64,000 nt of DNA from Nostoc sp. KVJ20 (GCF_001712795.1 NZ_KV757658.1:124001-188000); one strand, 5' to 3'; positions 18,742 through 29,063 are shown, counted from the first letter of the stretch. Numbers and translations: made by a program. Notes: generated by a model not told the origin, from the letters alone.

Positions 18742-19917
18742 ATGCCCAAGAAGTCTATTGCTCATCTTTATACTGACCTCCAGGCGTTTGAACGGTTGAT
18801 GCTACTGATTGCGACTTTTGTGCGTTATCCCGGAGTGGGCAACAGTGATTTTAATGATTCAATCGATACAAAATCTGGGGGTTATCATGATGCACTTACT
18901 GAGGTGTCGGTGCGTTTGCAGGAAGTTGCTCGTGACTGCGGTATTGATTTGCCAGCTTACTCACTACACACGCTGCGAAAAGATTTGCGGACATTGCGTC
19001 ACTACAATATCCTAGACAACCGTATGTATCGTTGGGGTTATTATCTGGGGACTGGTGCAATGAGTCTGGTCGAATTACAGGTTGCGTTCAATGCCTTAAC
19101 CTCTCAAGCAAAATATCAACAAGATCCGCAAGTTAACAAAATTTATCAAATATTGATGCAACGATTACGGGGACTGAACTTAGCAGAACAATTTGCCTAT
19201 CCAGTGCGAGCGCAAATCAATCGAGCAATTATTTACACTGACCCGCAAGAAATGATGGCTGATAGTAAGTATCGTGGCACCCTTTTTGAAAAACTAGAAC
19301 AGTTAGAAAGCGCTATTATTCGGGGCCAGGCAATAGAAATTTACCGCAGTCGTAATGCTTATCAAAAAGGTATTACTGAGTTTTTAAATATTTATCCTTT
19401 ACAACTTATCTATTCAGATATAGCTTGGTATCTATTGCATGAAGATTGTCAGAATGGACATTTAGCTATCTCAAGGTTGGATAGGTTTACCGAACACTTT
19501 AAGTTGCTTGACTCTAAAGGACGGGATTCAACAGAACAATGGCAAAGCCTCCAAGTCGCACATCAACTACTGGAGAATGGCTGGGGGTTATATTTAGGTA
19601 AACAAGAGGAACAAAGTTTAGAGCGACAGGGAAAATTAGATTTTGTTAAAGTAACCGTGCGCTTCTTTCCTGATGTTATGGTGTTTATTCAAGAAGGCGA
19701 AAAACGCCATAAAAGCCAGAAAATTTCTTTTGGAGCGAAAACTCCAGATGGAAAACCAAGCTACCTAGATTACAGACTCAAACTTCCATCGCGATCGCTG
19801 ACGGAATTTAGCCGTTGGGTTTATCGCTTTATGGGTAGCGCTCAATTCCTTACACCGAAGGAATTGGTGGAAAAACACAAGCAAGCTGCTCAGGAATTGC
19901 TTGCTCGTTATCTTTGA
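18742..19917 (+). CDS. WYL-domain transcriptional regulator
   Basis: 391 aa. The N-terminal part (residues 10-105) is helical with a winged-helix look (DLPAYSLHTLRKDLRTLRHYNIL). The WYL core lies around 215-250 with LQLIYSDIAWYLLHEDC and the ligand-contact stretch LAISRLDRF. A beta-rich C-terminal extension follows (KVTVRFFPDVMVFI...YRLKLPS). WYL proteins such as BrxR and CapW repress defence operons and respond to nucleic-acid signals. This one is divergent from the three-gene helicase operon with 468 bp between, so it is the likely controller of that operon. Palindromes at both gene starts are candidate targets. Confidence 0.8.
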   Translation: MPKKSIAHLYTDLQAFERLMLLIATFVRYPGVGNSDFNDSIDTKSGGYHDALTEVSVRLQEVARDCGIDLPAYSLHTLRKDLRTLRHYNILDNRMYRWGYYLGTGAMSLVELQVAFNALTSQAKYQQDPQVNKIYQILMQRLRGLNLAEQFAYPVRAQINRAIIYTDPQEMMADSKYRGTLFEKLEQLESAIIRGQAIEIYRSRNAYQKGITEFLNIYPLQLIYSDIAWYLLHEDCQNGHLAISRLDRFTEHFKLLDSKGRDSTEQWQSLQVAHQLLENGWGLYLGKQEEQSLERQGKLDFVKVTVRFFPDVMVFIQEGEKRHKSQKISFGAKTPDGKPSYLDYRLKLPSRSLTEFSRWVYRFMGSAQFLTPKELVEKHKQAAQELLARYL

Positions 19918-20426
19918 ACTATTGGCATCTCCTTTCTTTTCTAGCCCTAATTGATTAAATGCTTGGTTAGAGCGATCGCAATCCTCTACTTCCGCGCCCA
20001 CTCAAACCTACATTCCGCAGGTTTATCGCGAAACACCGTATTTTTGAAGCATGGCAGCTTCAGCATGAGATATTAGAGCATAGAACTTGACCACAGCGCC
20101 ATAGTCGCAAATACAGAGGCAGGGAAAAGCTCTACGCCCTTACAAATTTGTACCTCACCGAGTTGCATCTGCTGTATGTAATGAGATGAACTTGGTAGAG
20201 CAAAACAACTGTCTACTAGGGACTCATCCTCAAACGGTAGCACCAAATACAGCCTTAACGCTTTTGGTACTCAGCAAACGCCAAAGTTTTGCTAATCTCC
20301 GAAATCAAAATTTAATAGTATTTCTATACTACTGAACTGATATCATCACTAAATTTTACTTGCATTAATACATAAACTCCTATTTAATTTAATACAAGTC
20401 TAGTTTCAGACAGGGAGCAAGGGGTG
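19918..20426. other. Intergenic, about 500 bp
   Basis: No gene or stable RNA structure recognised. It contains one HIP1-like site (GCGATCGC at about 19973). Confidence 0.4.
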
Positions 20427-21785
20427 ATGGATACACCATTTCAGACTTCTGCATCTACTCAGTCTTTCAAATCACGTAAAAAATTACCTCTATCACCTAG
20501 TACGAGAAAAAGCTGGGTTCAAATATTAACAACGCTATTCATAACCTTTTTCATTGTTGGCGGTGTAGCTTACCTAGAAAATGAGCAGAAAAAAGACAAG
20601 TGTGAATATAAATTTAATATATCCACAATTATTTGTCTGGTTTCGGATTCTAAGTTGTTAGGACAACTTCAAAATATTGGTGTGCTTTCCGCAGCACTTT
20701 TATTTTTCTGGGATACTTTTGATAGAAAAAAACAATTAGAACGTCAAGCTTGGCAGTTAATAGATGGTGCTCAAGGTTCAGAAACAAGTGGCGCAAGAAA
20801 ACTAGCAATTGAGGATTTATATCAAGAAGGCGCTGATATCACAGGACTTGATGCAGATGGCGCAGACTTAAGAGGAATAAACTTAAGTGGTGCTGATTTA
20901 ACAGGAGCCAGTTTTAAAAATGCCATTTTAAAAGAAGCTAATTTTGAAGGAGCAATTCTTAGAGAAGCTAATTTTGAGAGAGCTAATTTAGAAGGAGCCG
21001 ATTTAAGTGATGCTAACCTTTGGGGTGCAGATTTGACAGGTGCAGATTTATGCAGAGCTAAGTTAAAAGGTACAAATTTAAGTAATGCTACTTTGAACAA
21101 AGTTGATTTATGTCAAGCTGAATTTGGTGAGTATAAGGGCAAATCTCAAAGTAGATTTACCAATTTAACAGCCGCCTCTCTTAGAAGAGCAAATATTCAA
21201 GGTGTCGATTTGACTGAAGTAGATATTTCAAATGCTCATTTTGGTGGCGCTAGAACGGGTAAAGACTCTGCATTAAACATAGATATACTTCGTCAGGCAA
21301 AAAATAATTCTTATAAAGAGGCGGAATATGACGAAAATGTTTGCTCCACTTATCCACGAGAAAATCTGAAACTTGATATAGAATATGATAAACAAGAACG
21401 AAATAGAAAAAATAGAGACGAAAAAATTGAGCAGATAAAAAATAGAATTTTTATAAAGCTTCAGAATGAAGATAACTCGTCAGTTTTACCAGATTTATTA
21501 GATGCTTTGATAGAAATTCTTCCCGAATTAGGACAAGAATCAAATAGTACATCTGAATCAAAAGATTTGAGAAATGAAGCAATAGCCATTAGAGATAAGT
21601 TGAAGCAAGACGTAAATAATGCTAAACAAACTTTACCTCTTGTACAGTCTGAAAGGCAGGAGCTAGATAAAAAGCAGCAAGATGCAGATCAAGAAAAACT
21701 TATACTAGAGGAACAATTCGCAGCTTTGATAAAACAATCAAAGTCGTCTCCATCTGAGGAAATAACAGATGAACAAGATTCCTAA
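20427..21785 (+). CDS. Pentapeptide-repeat membrane protein
   Basis: 452 aa from the ATG at 20427 (the frame also has a GTG at 20424). Two membrane segments are visible near the N-terminus: WVQILTTLFITFFIVGGVAYL (about 30-50) and LQNIGVLSAALLFFWDTF (about 75-92). From about residue 135 to 285 there are pentapeptide repeats of the A-D/N-L-x-x type (for example LSGADLTGASFKNAIL), which fold as a square right-handed beta helix. The last 150 residues are charged helix and coiled coil (QSERQELDKKQQDADQEKL). The protein should sit in the membrane with the helix in the cytoplasm. Common in cyanobacteria; function unknown. Confidence 0.75.
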   Translation: MDTPFQTSASTQSFKSRKKLPLSPSTRKSWVQILTTLFITFFIVGGVAYLENEQKKDKCEYKFNISTIICLVSDSKLLGQLQNIGVLSAALLFFWDTFDRKKQLERQAWQLIDGAQGSETSGARKLAIEDLYQEGADITGLDADGADLRGINLSGADLTGASFKNAILKEANFEGAILREANFERANLEGADLSDANLWGADLTGADLCRAKLKGTNLSNATLNKVDLCQAEFGEYKGKSQSRFTNLTAASLRRANIQGVDLTEVDISNAHFGGARTGKDSALNIDILRQAKNNSYKEAEYDENVCSTYPRENLKLDIEYDKQERNRKNRDEKIEQIKNRIFIKLQNEDNSSVLPDLLDALIEILPELGQESNSTSESKDLRNEAIAIRDKLKQDVNNAKQTLPLVQSERQELDKKQQDADQEKLILEEQFAALIKQSKSSPSEEITDEQDS

Positions 21786-21814
21786 ATGTAAGATTATTTT
21801 TCAAACAATCTAAC

Positions 21815-22237
21815 TTAATTTATGTCTCCACAGCATTGTTTATAATTTTCATATTGTTCAGACTCTTCTAAACAGAATGTTTCTATCAAGGTTAATATTT
21901 CTCTACATACGTCATTAGAGCATCGTGCCTTTTGACAACCTCTTATTTTATGTATTAAATTTTCTAAACTACGTATAGTATCTTGATATTGAGCAACTGG
22001 ATTTTCACATATTGATGCTAATTCTAATTGCTCTGCCGCTATTTTTTCGTATTTCTCTGCATTACTAAGAAAGCTTTGCGCTAGCTTCTCTATATCTTTG
22101 TCTTGTGGGTTATTTCTAGCCGAATCAAACAATTCTTCAGCTTTATTTCTACTATCAGAAGCTTCCTGGACATTATTTTCTGATTTTTTTCTATAAAATA
22201 CAGCTAGCTGTTGTAGCTCATGAATAGGTTCTAACAT
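21815..22237 (-). CDS. Hypothetical helical protein, 140 aa
   Basis: Entirely alpha-helical by composition, with long charged stretches (YRKKSENNVQEASDSRNKAEELF, residues 15-37) and six Cys in the C-terminal half (CENP, CQKARC, VCREI, FCLEE, QCCGD). It is convergent with the pentapeptide gene, whose stop is 29 bp away. No family recognised. Confidence 0.55.
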   Translation of the reverse strand: MLEPIHELQQLAVFYRKKSENNVQEASDSRNKAEELFDSARNNPQDKDIEKLAQSFLSNAEKYEKIAAEQLELASICENPVAQYQDTIRSLENLIHKIRGCQKARCSNDVCREILTLIETFCLEESEQYENYKQCCGDIN

Positions 22238-22718
22238 TTCTTAAACCTGAATAAATTTGGAACGAGATTAAAAAAAATGAGAAAGAGAATAATTAGCCAA
22301 CCAAAATAATAGACTTATTGCAAAAGTCTTCTTTACGTCTTTGCAGCTTTCTTTGAGCTTCTCAAAAATATTGTTAACAACACCAAAATATTTATGTAAT
22401 ACGTCTAACTTTCAAAAAATTTTATGTTTTGACACATATAAAGTCACTTCCACAAACTAGGAAGGAAATAAGTTTTATGTGAAAAATGCAATAATTAACT
22501 TATTTTTTGCTTATGTCCCAAAAACCTGCTATAAAGCAGGAGGCGCAGGGAAGTTGGTGAAATCCTTCACGGAATATAGCTGGTTGGGTAGGTAGGATAT
22601 AAAGCTCTAGGTTCTATCTGAACTTGGGCTTTTTGCTTTTGTGCTGAGTTGTCATTGAGCAAAAACTTGTTATCTGTGTTACACGCTTTTGCGTAAACAA
22701 GATTTCAGGTTGCAACTC
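22238..22718. other. Intergenic with a weak riboswitch-like stretch
   Basis: No gene. GCGCAGGGAAGTTGGTGAAA followed by ATCC (22541-22564) recalls the core of cobalamin riboswitches, but the rest of the structure is not visible and the downstream gene is a transposase relic. A short hairpin at 22523-22539 (CCTGC/GCAGG) would have a T run on the minus strand. Confidence 0.25.
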
Positions 22719-23099
22719 ATGATACAAAATAAGTCACAACAGCAATGCCTTGAACTTTTAGAAAAAATTCGTTGGGATGGAGTACCAAAATGTCCCTATT
22801 GCGGTTCTACTAATTCCACCAACATCAAGAAAGAAAACAGATATCATTGTAATTACTGTTTTAATTCTTACAGTGTTACCGTGAATACGCTGTTTCACAA
22901 GACTCATGTGGACTTATATAAATGGTTTACTGCTATTGACCTAGTTCTCAAATCTCAAAAAAATATTACTGTTCTTGACCTAGCTGCTAAAATTCAAGTC
23001 AATAAAAATACAGCATCTTACATGATTACCCGTATTTCTAAAGCGATATCTGAGGAACCAGAGTTACTTCAGAAACTCTTAGATGGCAATATTTATTAA
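22719..23099 (+). pseudogene. IS1595-type transposase, N-terminal fragment
   Basis: The 126 aa from ATG 22719 hold a zinc ribbon (CPYCGS at about 27, HCNYCFNSYSV at about 47) followed by the helical domain FHKTHVDLYKWFTAIDL and a helix-turn-helix (DLAAKIQVNKNTASYMITRI). These are the N-terminal domains of ISXO2/IS1595 transposases; the DDE nuclease is missing because the frame stops. It is probably a relic, though such zinc-ribbon/HTH stubs sometimes persist as DNA-binding proteins. Confidence 0.65.
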
Positions 23100-23455
23100 C
23101 CCAGATTCCGCAGGTTAGTTAGCAAAGGAGATAATGTTTTCGACAGGGGGCACCAAAAAAGTTGAGAATCCAGTGTCTTTCGGGAGTCAAATTAGTAAGG
23201 CGAGGAGAAATCTACCGACTCGTTGGACTTCAACATCTATTGGATTGTCACCGCGTTCTTACCCTTAGCCCTATTGCGGCTGCTATTGATAAACAATCCC
23301 GTGGGATTATCACGCTACCCCTCCTGCACAGCTTCCTTCACACGAGCGATGTCTGCGCCAAGCTGCTACGTGTTTACGCATCCTGAACATTTGCTTACTA
23401 TCTCTTTCACCCTCAAACAAGACTCTGGGTTGATCCGTAATCGTTTCAATTCAGC
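23100..23455. other. Unassigned gap
   Basis: About 355 bp with overlapping short frames on the plus strand, none with recognisable content. No inverted repeats for the IS1595 relic were found here. Confidence 0.3.
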
Positions 23456-26263
23456 CTACTTTGATCGTTGCTCTAATTTTTGCCGTAGCAAACCAGCCAA
23501 GGGTACACCTGCATCTACTAGTCGATACACTAGGTCAGAGTAATGTTGCAAAGTAGCTGTGCGCTCCCTAATTTGTTTTTCAAAATTATTCCATATCCGT
23601 TGCAGCAATTCGGCTGTTCTCTCGCCGTTATCTCGTTCTTGCCAAAGTGGATGAGTACTTGCGTTTACACATTGAGTTAGCCATCCCAGTGTAGGTTCTG
23701 GTGCAAATTGCCATACTGAACTGCTCAACATTGTTATCAGGTAGCTGAAAGCCTGGGGGTTATGTCCAATAACTTTGACCCACTTTTCTATAATGTCGGA
23801 GAATAAAGCCGCATGAGACCATTGTTCCTCAAACCAGCACTTACCGTGCTCGACAAATACAATACGCGATAAGGCATCAGATATTTCGTTACTTAAAAAA
23901 TAGTTATTTGCTTCTTTCTTGACTTCGGGACTATCAAGCACCCAGTTACATATTTCTTTCCATCCTAATTGAGCCTTCCTTGTTAATGGTTCTACATATC
24001 CAATGTGGTAATCAATAAAACCACTGAGAAGGTTTGTTGTAAGATTAGGTGCTTTTGACCAACAATTTTGTAGAGGAGTCAACAAATGGTTATGTATTTC
24101 TTCAAAATTTAGTGACTGTGCCAGGCATGAGACCCATCTCAGGAAAAAACGATTCCACTCGAAAGTAATTTGAGATGAACAGTCAGAATCATTCTCATTC
24201 GGTGTATTTTCTTCAATTGTCCAAGCCATTAAATCATCGGTGACCTGAAGAATATTTTGTTTGCTTGTCGGCTTTTTAAGCAACTCTGGAAAGGGGAGAG
24301 CATGAAGAACATTTTGAGCTAAATCATGCAAAAAAACTGCATCTTTTCTTGAAGGCACTCTTATTATTGGAAGTGTATTTTTACTTAAATTATCTAGACT
24401 AGTTTGCAGCAGATTGAGTTGCCATTTTTCTTTTTCAGCAAAACTTGTACCAAAGTCACTACCAGGGCTTCCGAATGCAATGTTTATCGGTTCTAAGCAT
24501 AACGAAATACCAAGGTTAAGAGCATTCCAGCACAATACTTCATCGACCATCCATGCCTCATATATGCCACGAAAAGCTGCTTGAACTACTTGCTGTTGTG
24601 GGTCACTAATAAGCTTAAGAATTACCTCCCGCACATCTTGATCGGCTGAACTATGGGTAACAAGTATGCCTAGTCCACGTCCAGCAGATACTTTGGGGTC
24701 GGCAGGAAAACGATTATATACATATCCTTGATAAGGTAAGCGAGCTGCTGCAAGCAAAATGCCACGACTCCATGTAATTAAACCTTGTGCTTTTGTCCAT
24801 TCAAAATCAGCAACAAGAATCGCAGCCGCAACACCAACGATCGCTCGTAAACGATTAGCATCAGGTTGATCGCTCTCGTATTTTACAGAAAAATCGTCAG
24901 TTTTTTGGAATCCTTTAGCAGCTGCAACTGCTTCCTCCAAAGTCATTCTCTCTTCGGCTTGACCTATTTTTATAGTTTTCTGTGCCCACATACTCAAACT
25001 GAACCAGCGTTGCCACTCCAAATTTGCAGCAAGCTGTTCCTGGTTACGTTCTCTAATTGCTTGAGGTGCTTCAACCTGAACTAACCATTGATTACCATGT
25101 TGCACCCAAAAATAGTTATCTAAATTACCAAAAGCTTGATAGTTCTCCATTTGTTCTCGAAGAGCAGCAATAATTTCTAAATTTTCTTCTTCTTGTTTGT
25201 AACGAAAAGGAAGTTTATCAGTAAACTTAGCAACAGCTTCTTGAAAAGGAATACATAGAGAGTCATCTCCAGACAACATATACTGCATAGCAAGTGCGCG
25301 AATATCAACCTTTCGATGTGGCTTTTGATTTCGCTCATCAATTAGCCTGTATATCAATTTATCTTGTTCCCAAGGAAATCTAGATGGATTATCATCCTCA
25401 TGAGCTAAACGGTATATATCCATTCGCCATATAGCAGGAGCAGAGACAATAGGTAGTATTGCTTTCAAACATTTTTCTGGATATGCAAGAGCAAGAGTTA
25501 CGCAAATACCTAACACTGCTACGCAGTCACTTCCCAATAAAACTTTATGGAAAAGTTCTTCTACATTTCTGCCAGCCTCAATTTGTCTCTCCATCCATAC
25601 TTCCAAAGCCATTAGTGCCGAAATAACTGGATACGGCCCGACACTTGTACCTCTATACCAACAGTAAATATCTGCATTACCCCAAAACTCATGTGCCTGT
25701 GATGATAAATCAATTATTACAGGTAAAGGCGTTCTACTACTTTCATCGGTTCGAGCTTTTTGTTCTCGTTTCCGCCATTCGGATACTGCAAAATTAGTCA
25801 AAGTTTGAACTAGCCGCAGCCCTTCATCTTCATTTTTTTGAAGAAGATATAAAAATGATCCTTGGACATGAGATGGTGGCAAAAATCCCATGAAGTCTTC
25901 AATTCCTAATTTGCCGAAATCCAAAGGTTCATAATCATGGCTAGTAACTATTTCCTCAAACAGATAAGATGGCAAATTTTTTATCAAATTGGAATTTTCT
26001 GCTTCCTCAAAATTATCACTTGTAACTGGAGGTGGAAGTCTTCGCATTCTGGGCTTTTTAATAAAAATATCAAGTGCAAAATCAACAAATGCTTTAGGAA
26101 TATGATCGACTAAGGGTTTATATTCTTTGAGGATTTCCTTTTTGGTATCTGTATAGCCGTATTTAGCAACTTCCTGAAGATATTCCGCTACTTTCTCCGG
26201 AATAATATCGGCTGAATGAAGCACAATTTTTCTTAATTGTTTTTCGTAATCATCTCTAGTCAC
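23456..26263 (-). CDS. Large HEAT-like partner of the STAND nuclease
   Basis: I start at GTG 26263: GTGACTAG overlaps the stop of the upstream gene and AGAGG lies about 9 bp before it; a TTG at 26281 is possible. About 935 aa, mostly alpha-helical, with repeat-like segments (VREVILKLISDPQQQVVQAAFRGIYEAW, VLGICVTLALAYPEKCLKAILPIV) suggesting HEAT or ARM-type solenoids. There are no catalytic motifs. In single-chain Avs-type proteins a helical solenoid C-terminal to the NTPase recognises the phage trigger, and this gene may be that sensor encoded separately. Strict coupling with the NTPase gene supports one complex. Confidence 0.7.
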   Translation of the reverse strand: MTRDDYEKQLRKIVLHSADIIPEKVAEYLQEVAKYGYTDTKKEILKEYKPLVDHIPKAFVDFALDIFIKKPRMRRLPPPVTSDNFEEAENSNLIKNLPSYLFEEIVTSHDYEPLDFGKLGIEDFMGFLPPSHVQGSFLYLLQKNEDEGLRLVQTLTNFAVSEWRKREQKARTDESSRTPLPVIIDLSSQAHEFWGNADIYCWYRGTSVGPYPVISALMALEVWMERQIEAGRNVEELFHKVLLGSDCVAVLGICVTLALAYPEKCLKAILPIVSAPAIWRMDIYRLAHEDDNPSRFPWEQDKLIYRLIDERNQKPHRKVDIRALAMQYMLSGDDSLCIPFQEAVAKFTDKLPFRYKQEEENLEIIAALREQMENYQAFGNLDNYFWVQHGNQWLVQVEAPQAIRERNQEQLAANLEWQRWFSLSMWAQKTIKIGQAEERMTLEEAVAAAKGFQKTDDFSVKYESDQPDANRLRAIVGVAAAILVADFEWTKAQGLITWSRGILLAAARLPYQGYVYNRFPADPKVSAGRGLGILVTHSSADQDVREVILKLISDPQQQVVQAAFRGIYEAWMVDEVLCWNALNLGISLCLEPINIAFGSPGSDFGTSFAEKEKWQLNLLQTSLDNLSKNTLPIIRVPSRKDAVFLHDLAQNVLHALPFPELLKKPTSKQNILQVTDDLMAWTIEENTPNENDSDCSSQITFEWNRFFLRWVSCLAQSLNFEEIHNHLLTPLQNCWSKAPNLTTNLLSGFIDYHIGYVEPLTRKAQLGWKEICNWVLDSPEVKKEANNYFLSNEISDALSRIVFVEHGKCWFEEQWSHAALFSDIIEKWVKVIGHNPQAFSYLITMLSSSVWQFAPEPTLGWLTQCVNASTHPLWQERDNGERTAELLQRIWNNFEKQIRERTATLQHYSDLVYRLVDAGVPLAGLLRQKLEQRSK

Positions 26264-28631
26264 GTCTATAATTCCTCTCAACTTCTTTCAGCCAAGCAAC
26301 TGCTAGTTCTCCAATTTCTCTCCGATAAACTGAGCCAACTGGTGTTTTAGTTTGCCATATTTCCATCAGTTTGGCTGCTTCTGGTCGAATAGAACTGGGT
26401 AACTTATTTAAGCGTGGGACAAGCCACTCCATCATTGGTAACCAAACCTGCCATACAGGAATAGGGTTGAGCATTAAAATTGGGAGCAACTCATTAAGAG
26501 GCTTATTCGGTTCTTGTAAAAAAGGCAACAGTGAAAAATCAGGATTTACTTCTACAGTCCTCAGTGCCACTAGCAATTGTGTCAAACGTTGAGCATCATC
26601 TGATACAAGTAGTGGCTCTGCTTGGTCAAGCAAATCGGGCGCACGAGGCGAAATTAGGGGAGCAGTGAGTAGAGCCTGTCGCCATCTAGAAGACAGGTCA
26701 TTTGCTTGTTCAACATCTCTGACTAACTGCACCCAGGTGTCAGTTTCATTTTTTTCAAGCAGAGAAGCTCCCAATAGTTGAACAGCCCGAAATAATCCTA
26801 TTGGCTGACCAATTTTTTGAAGATAGGAAACCAATTGTTCCCGATTTTGGTCTAAAATCCGACAAATTACCCAATCTTCCAGCAAATCATGACGGAAACG
26901 ATACACGTCCCGGCGCGGGACTCGCGAAATTATTTGGTCAGATTCAAGAGAAATAAGGGCATCAGGAGATATTTCGTCAACCAAAAGGCGATTTCCTGGT
27001 AAGTTAACAACTTGTCTGCCCAGTTTCAAAAGTGCTTGTCGTTTCGCAATACCAAGAACACGGTCTTTATCTACTTCGCCTACAACCCTTTCCCACCAAA
27101 CCTCACTGACTTCTATCTCTGTAGCAATTGGCGGTAGTGGTTCTGAATCTGGGAGCATTCGTTGGTCTTCCAGTAGACTTAGCATAAATGGATTTTTAAT
27201 TACTGCTTCCAGTTGAGTCAGTAATAAAAGTGGCTTTAAGCGAGGGCTATGCTCGATAATGCTTTGTAGTTCTTCGGTTGTTAATTCTGGTATTGCTAGC
27301 GTTTTTGGTTTTCCCAAAGCTCTCAAATCGATCCAAGTATGAACCTCTTGAAGGTTTTCCTCTCTCAGTGAAACAACAACTATCCAGTGTCGAGAGCCAT
27401 CTTCACTTAGAGGAAAATTGGCCAGACTACGGAGCAAATCATTTACAACCTTGCGTCTGCCAGAATCAAAAATCTTATCAATACCGTCAATAAAAATTGA
27501 GGGTTGAGGACTGCTACTGGCTGCTAATAGTAATTTAGCTAAGGGTTGAGTCAGTTGTAGGTCGCTAGCATAACTACTCCAGCCTGTACCGTTAATGCGA
27601 TCGCCTGCGAACAAAATTACAGGCCCCTCTCCCTGTTGAATTTCAACCAGTGCTTTCAACACAGCAGATTTACCAGCACCAGGCGAGCCAACCAATTCCA
27701 GCAGTCTTGTTTCTCGTATCATTTCTCTAGCAGCAGCGACTAGGTTAGTTCGGCTGAGGGTAAGACCACCAATATCAGTACGTATGTCTTGCAACACAAA
27801 TTCTGCTTCCTGCTGCAACTTTCGTAGGTCAGCACGGCAGTCTGGAGATGGAACTAGGGCAAAATGCGATTGTAGTCTTTGTCTAAGTGTTTCTGTATTA
27901 AAACTGCCAGCAGTTCGATTTGCTTCTGCTGCATACTCAACAAGTTGAGCAAAAAGTTGGGGAAAATCAGCTTTTTTCTCTGGATTTAGTAAGTGGCTAA
28001 TTATCTCGACAGTATAAGTGTAATCACGTGACCCCTCGCGTTGAAAGTCAAAGTAGAGAATGACCATCGAGCGCAGGAATTGCCATAGCTCGTCATCACT
28101 AACATTGCTGCCCTTGTAACTATCTAATTTTTTGCGTATCAATTCAACAAACTTACGCTGTTCTTTATTCGATAATCCTTGTTGGGCAATTCTAGTCAGA
28201 AAATCGCCAGCATTAGCACTGTTACGTGCCCAGCTGAGAACACTTTGGTAATTTTCATCTATATTTTTTGAATAAAGTGCAACAACAATACCAAAACGGT
28301 CAATTCCAATGTTAAATTTAGGGGACTTAAATGTCTGCCAGCAAGCAAGTATGACTTCATCAAATGTCTCGTCTTTCTCACCAAAGGTGAGGTCACGCTT
28401 GACTTGGAGCGCAAGTTTGGCGTCACCAATGGTCAGGTCTGCAATGATAACAAGGTCGTCTAAGGGTTCTCCCTCAAAAAGGCGTTGAAAACGTACTTCC
28501 CGTGTAATACCCGCCTCTAAACCACGGGGAACGGAACCAAGCAACAGCGCTGCTAAATAGTAAGCACCAACACGCTTTTCGTAGTCACTTCCACCACCTC
28601 CAGTAGAAACGGGGCTTGCAACCTTGGTCAT
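26256..28631 (-). CDS. PD-(D/E)xK-like nuclease fused to a STAND-type NTPase
   Basis: 791 aa. After a Gly-rich start, residues 15-80 look like a restriction-endonuclease fold: YEKRVGAYYLAALLLG helix, LDDLVIIADL (Asp58/59) and LALQVKRD (Gln76-x-Lys78). The NTPase domain has Walker A GSPGAGKSAVL (about 315), Walker B PSIFIDGIDKI (about 375), IVVVSLREENL as sensor, and a winged-helix/helical region (FRHDLLEDWVICRIL). This is the Cap4/Avs-like plan in which trigger binding oligomerises the NTPase and activates DNA cleavage. The partner solenoid gene overlaps its stop. Immune function inferred from architecture and context. Confidence 0.75.
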   Translation of the reverse strand: MTKVASPVSTGGGGSDYEKRVGAYYLAALLLGSVPRGLEAGITREVRFQRLFEGEPLDDLVIIADLTIGDAKLALQVKRDLTFGEKDETFDEVILACWQTFKSPKFNIGIDRFGIVVALYSKNIDENYQSVLSWARNSANAGDFLTRIAQQGLSNKEQRKFVELIRKKLDSYKGSNVSDDELWQFLRSMVILYFDFQREGSRDYTYTVEIISHLLNPEKKADFPQLFAQLVEYAAEANRTAGSFNTETLRQRLQSHFALVPSPDCRADLRKLQQEAEFVLQDIRTDIGGLTLSRTNLVAAAREMIRETRLLELVGSPGAGKSAVLKALVEIQQGEGPVILFAGDRINGTGWSSYASDLQLTQPLAKLLLAASSSPQPSIFIDGIDKIFDSGRRKVVNDLLRSLANFPLSEDGSRHWIVVVSLREENLQEVHTWIDLRALGKPKTLAIPELTTEELQSIIEHSPRLKPLLLLTQLEAVIKNPFMLSLLEDQRMLPDSEPLPPIATEIEVSEVWWERVVGEVDKDRVLGIAKRQALLKLGRQVVNLPGNRLLVDEISPDALISLESDQIISRVPRRDVYRFRHDLLEDWVICRILDQNREQLVSYLQKIGQPIGLFRAVQLLGASLLEKNETDTWVQLVRDVEQANDLSSRWRQALLTAPLISPRAPDLLDQAEPLLVSDDAQRLTQLLVALRTVEVNPDFSLLPFLQEPNKPLNELLPILMLNPIPVWQVWLPMMEWLVPRLNKLPSSIRPEAAKLMEIWQTKTPVGSVYRREIGELAVAWLKEVERNYRRD

Positions 28632-28691
28632 ATAAATTTACAGCTAATTTTTATGGTAACAATTCTCGATAACTAAGAATAGGATTGTAAC

Positions 28692-29063
28692 CTAATCCTG
28701 TATAAAGTCCCGTTTCTTTTCTATTTCAATATTTTCCCGTATCAACTGAATTTTTTGCTCTACGTATTGCTTATGTTGGAGAAAATCTACACTATTGAAA
28801 AGCGGAAGGAGTGACTCTAAGTACTCAACACGCTTTTGATATACGGGAACCCAACTGCCTGAGCAACCCCAAGAACTTGGTTCTAGACGAAGTTTTTCAA
28901 AGTCCTCGAAGTTTTTGTTGTGTTTGATAAAGCAGTCAATAAATGAACGCCTTCTCTCATACGAGAAGTTTATAACTATGTCAGATATAAATTGAATAAA
29001 CTCAATTTCTTTGTACTTAGATATGACTAATGCTATCAAAAGTTTATCTTGGCGTTCCCACAA
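28692..29063 (-). CDS. C-terminal part of the Avs-like protein in the -1 frame
   Basis: A 123-codon frame beginning at a TTG without a convincing ribosome site, overlapping the end of the 1155-aa gene by 28 bp. Its content (DKLLIALVISKYKEIEFIQF, SSWGCSGSWVPVYQKRVEYL, a helical end) looks like the natural C-terminus of a longer repeat protein. The frame is also open upstream to the T6 run at 29097-29102. A one-base shift there would join both into about 1275 aa. Either a frameshift mutation or assembly error, or programmed frameshifting. Confidence 0.6.
   Translation of the reverse strand: MWERQDKLLIALVISKYKEIEFIQFISDIVINFSYERRRSFIDCFIKHNKNFEDFEKLRLEPSSWGCSGSWVPVYQKRVEYLESLLPLFNSVDFLQHKQYVEQKIQLIRENIEIEKKRDFIQD

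Noticed and set aside
20822..21100. 92-codon minus-strand frame with regular repeats
   Set aside because: It is the reverse shadow of the pentapeptide repeat DNA.
22541..22564. Cobalamin riboswitch core
   Set aside because: Only a short similarity; flanking helices and a B12-related gene are missing.
26256..26281. Frameshift between the 791-aa and 935-aa genes
   Set aside because: An AGAGG ribosome site and the GTGACTAG overlap explain the junction as normal translational coupling.
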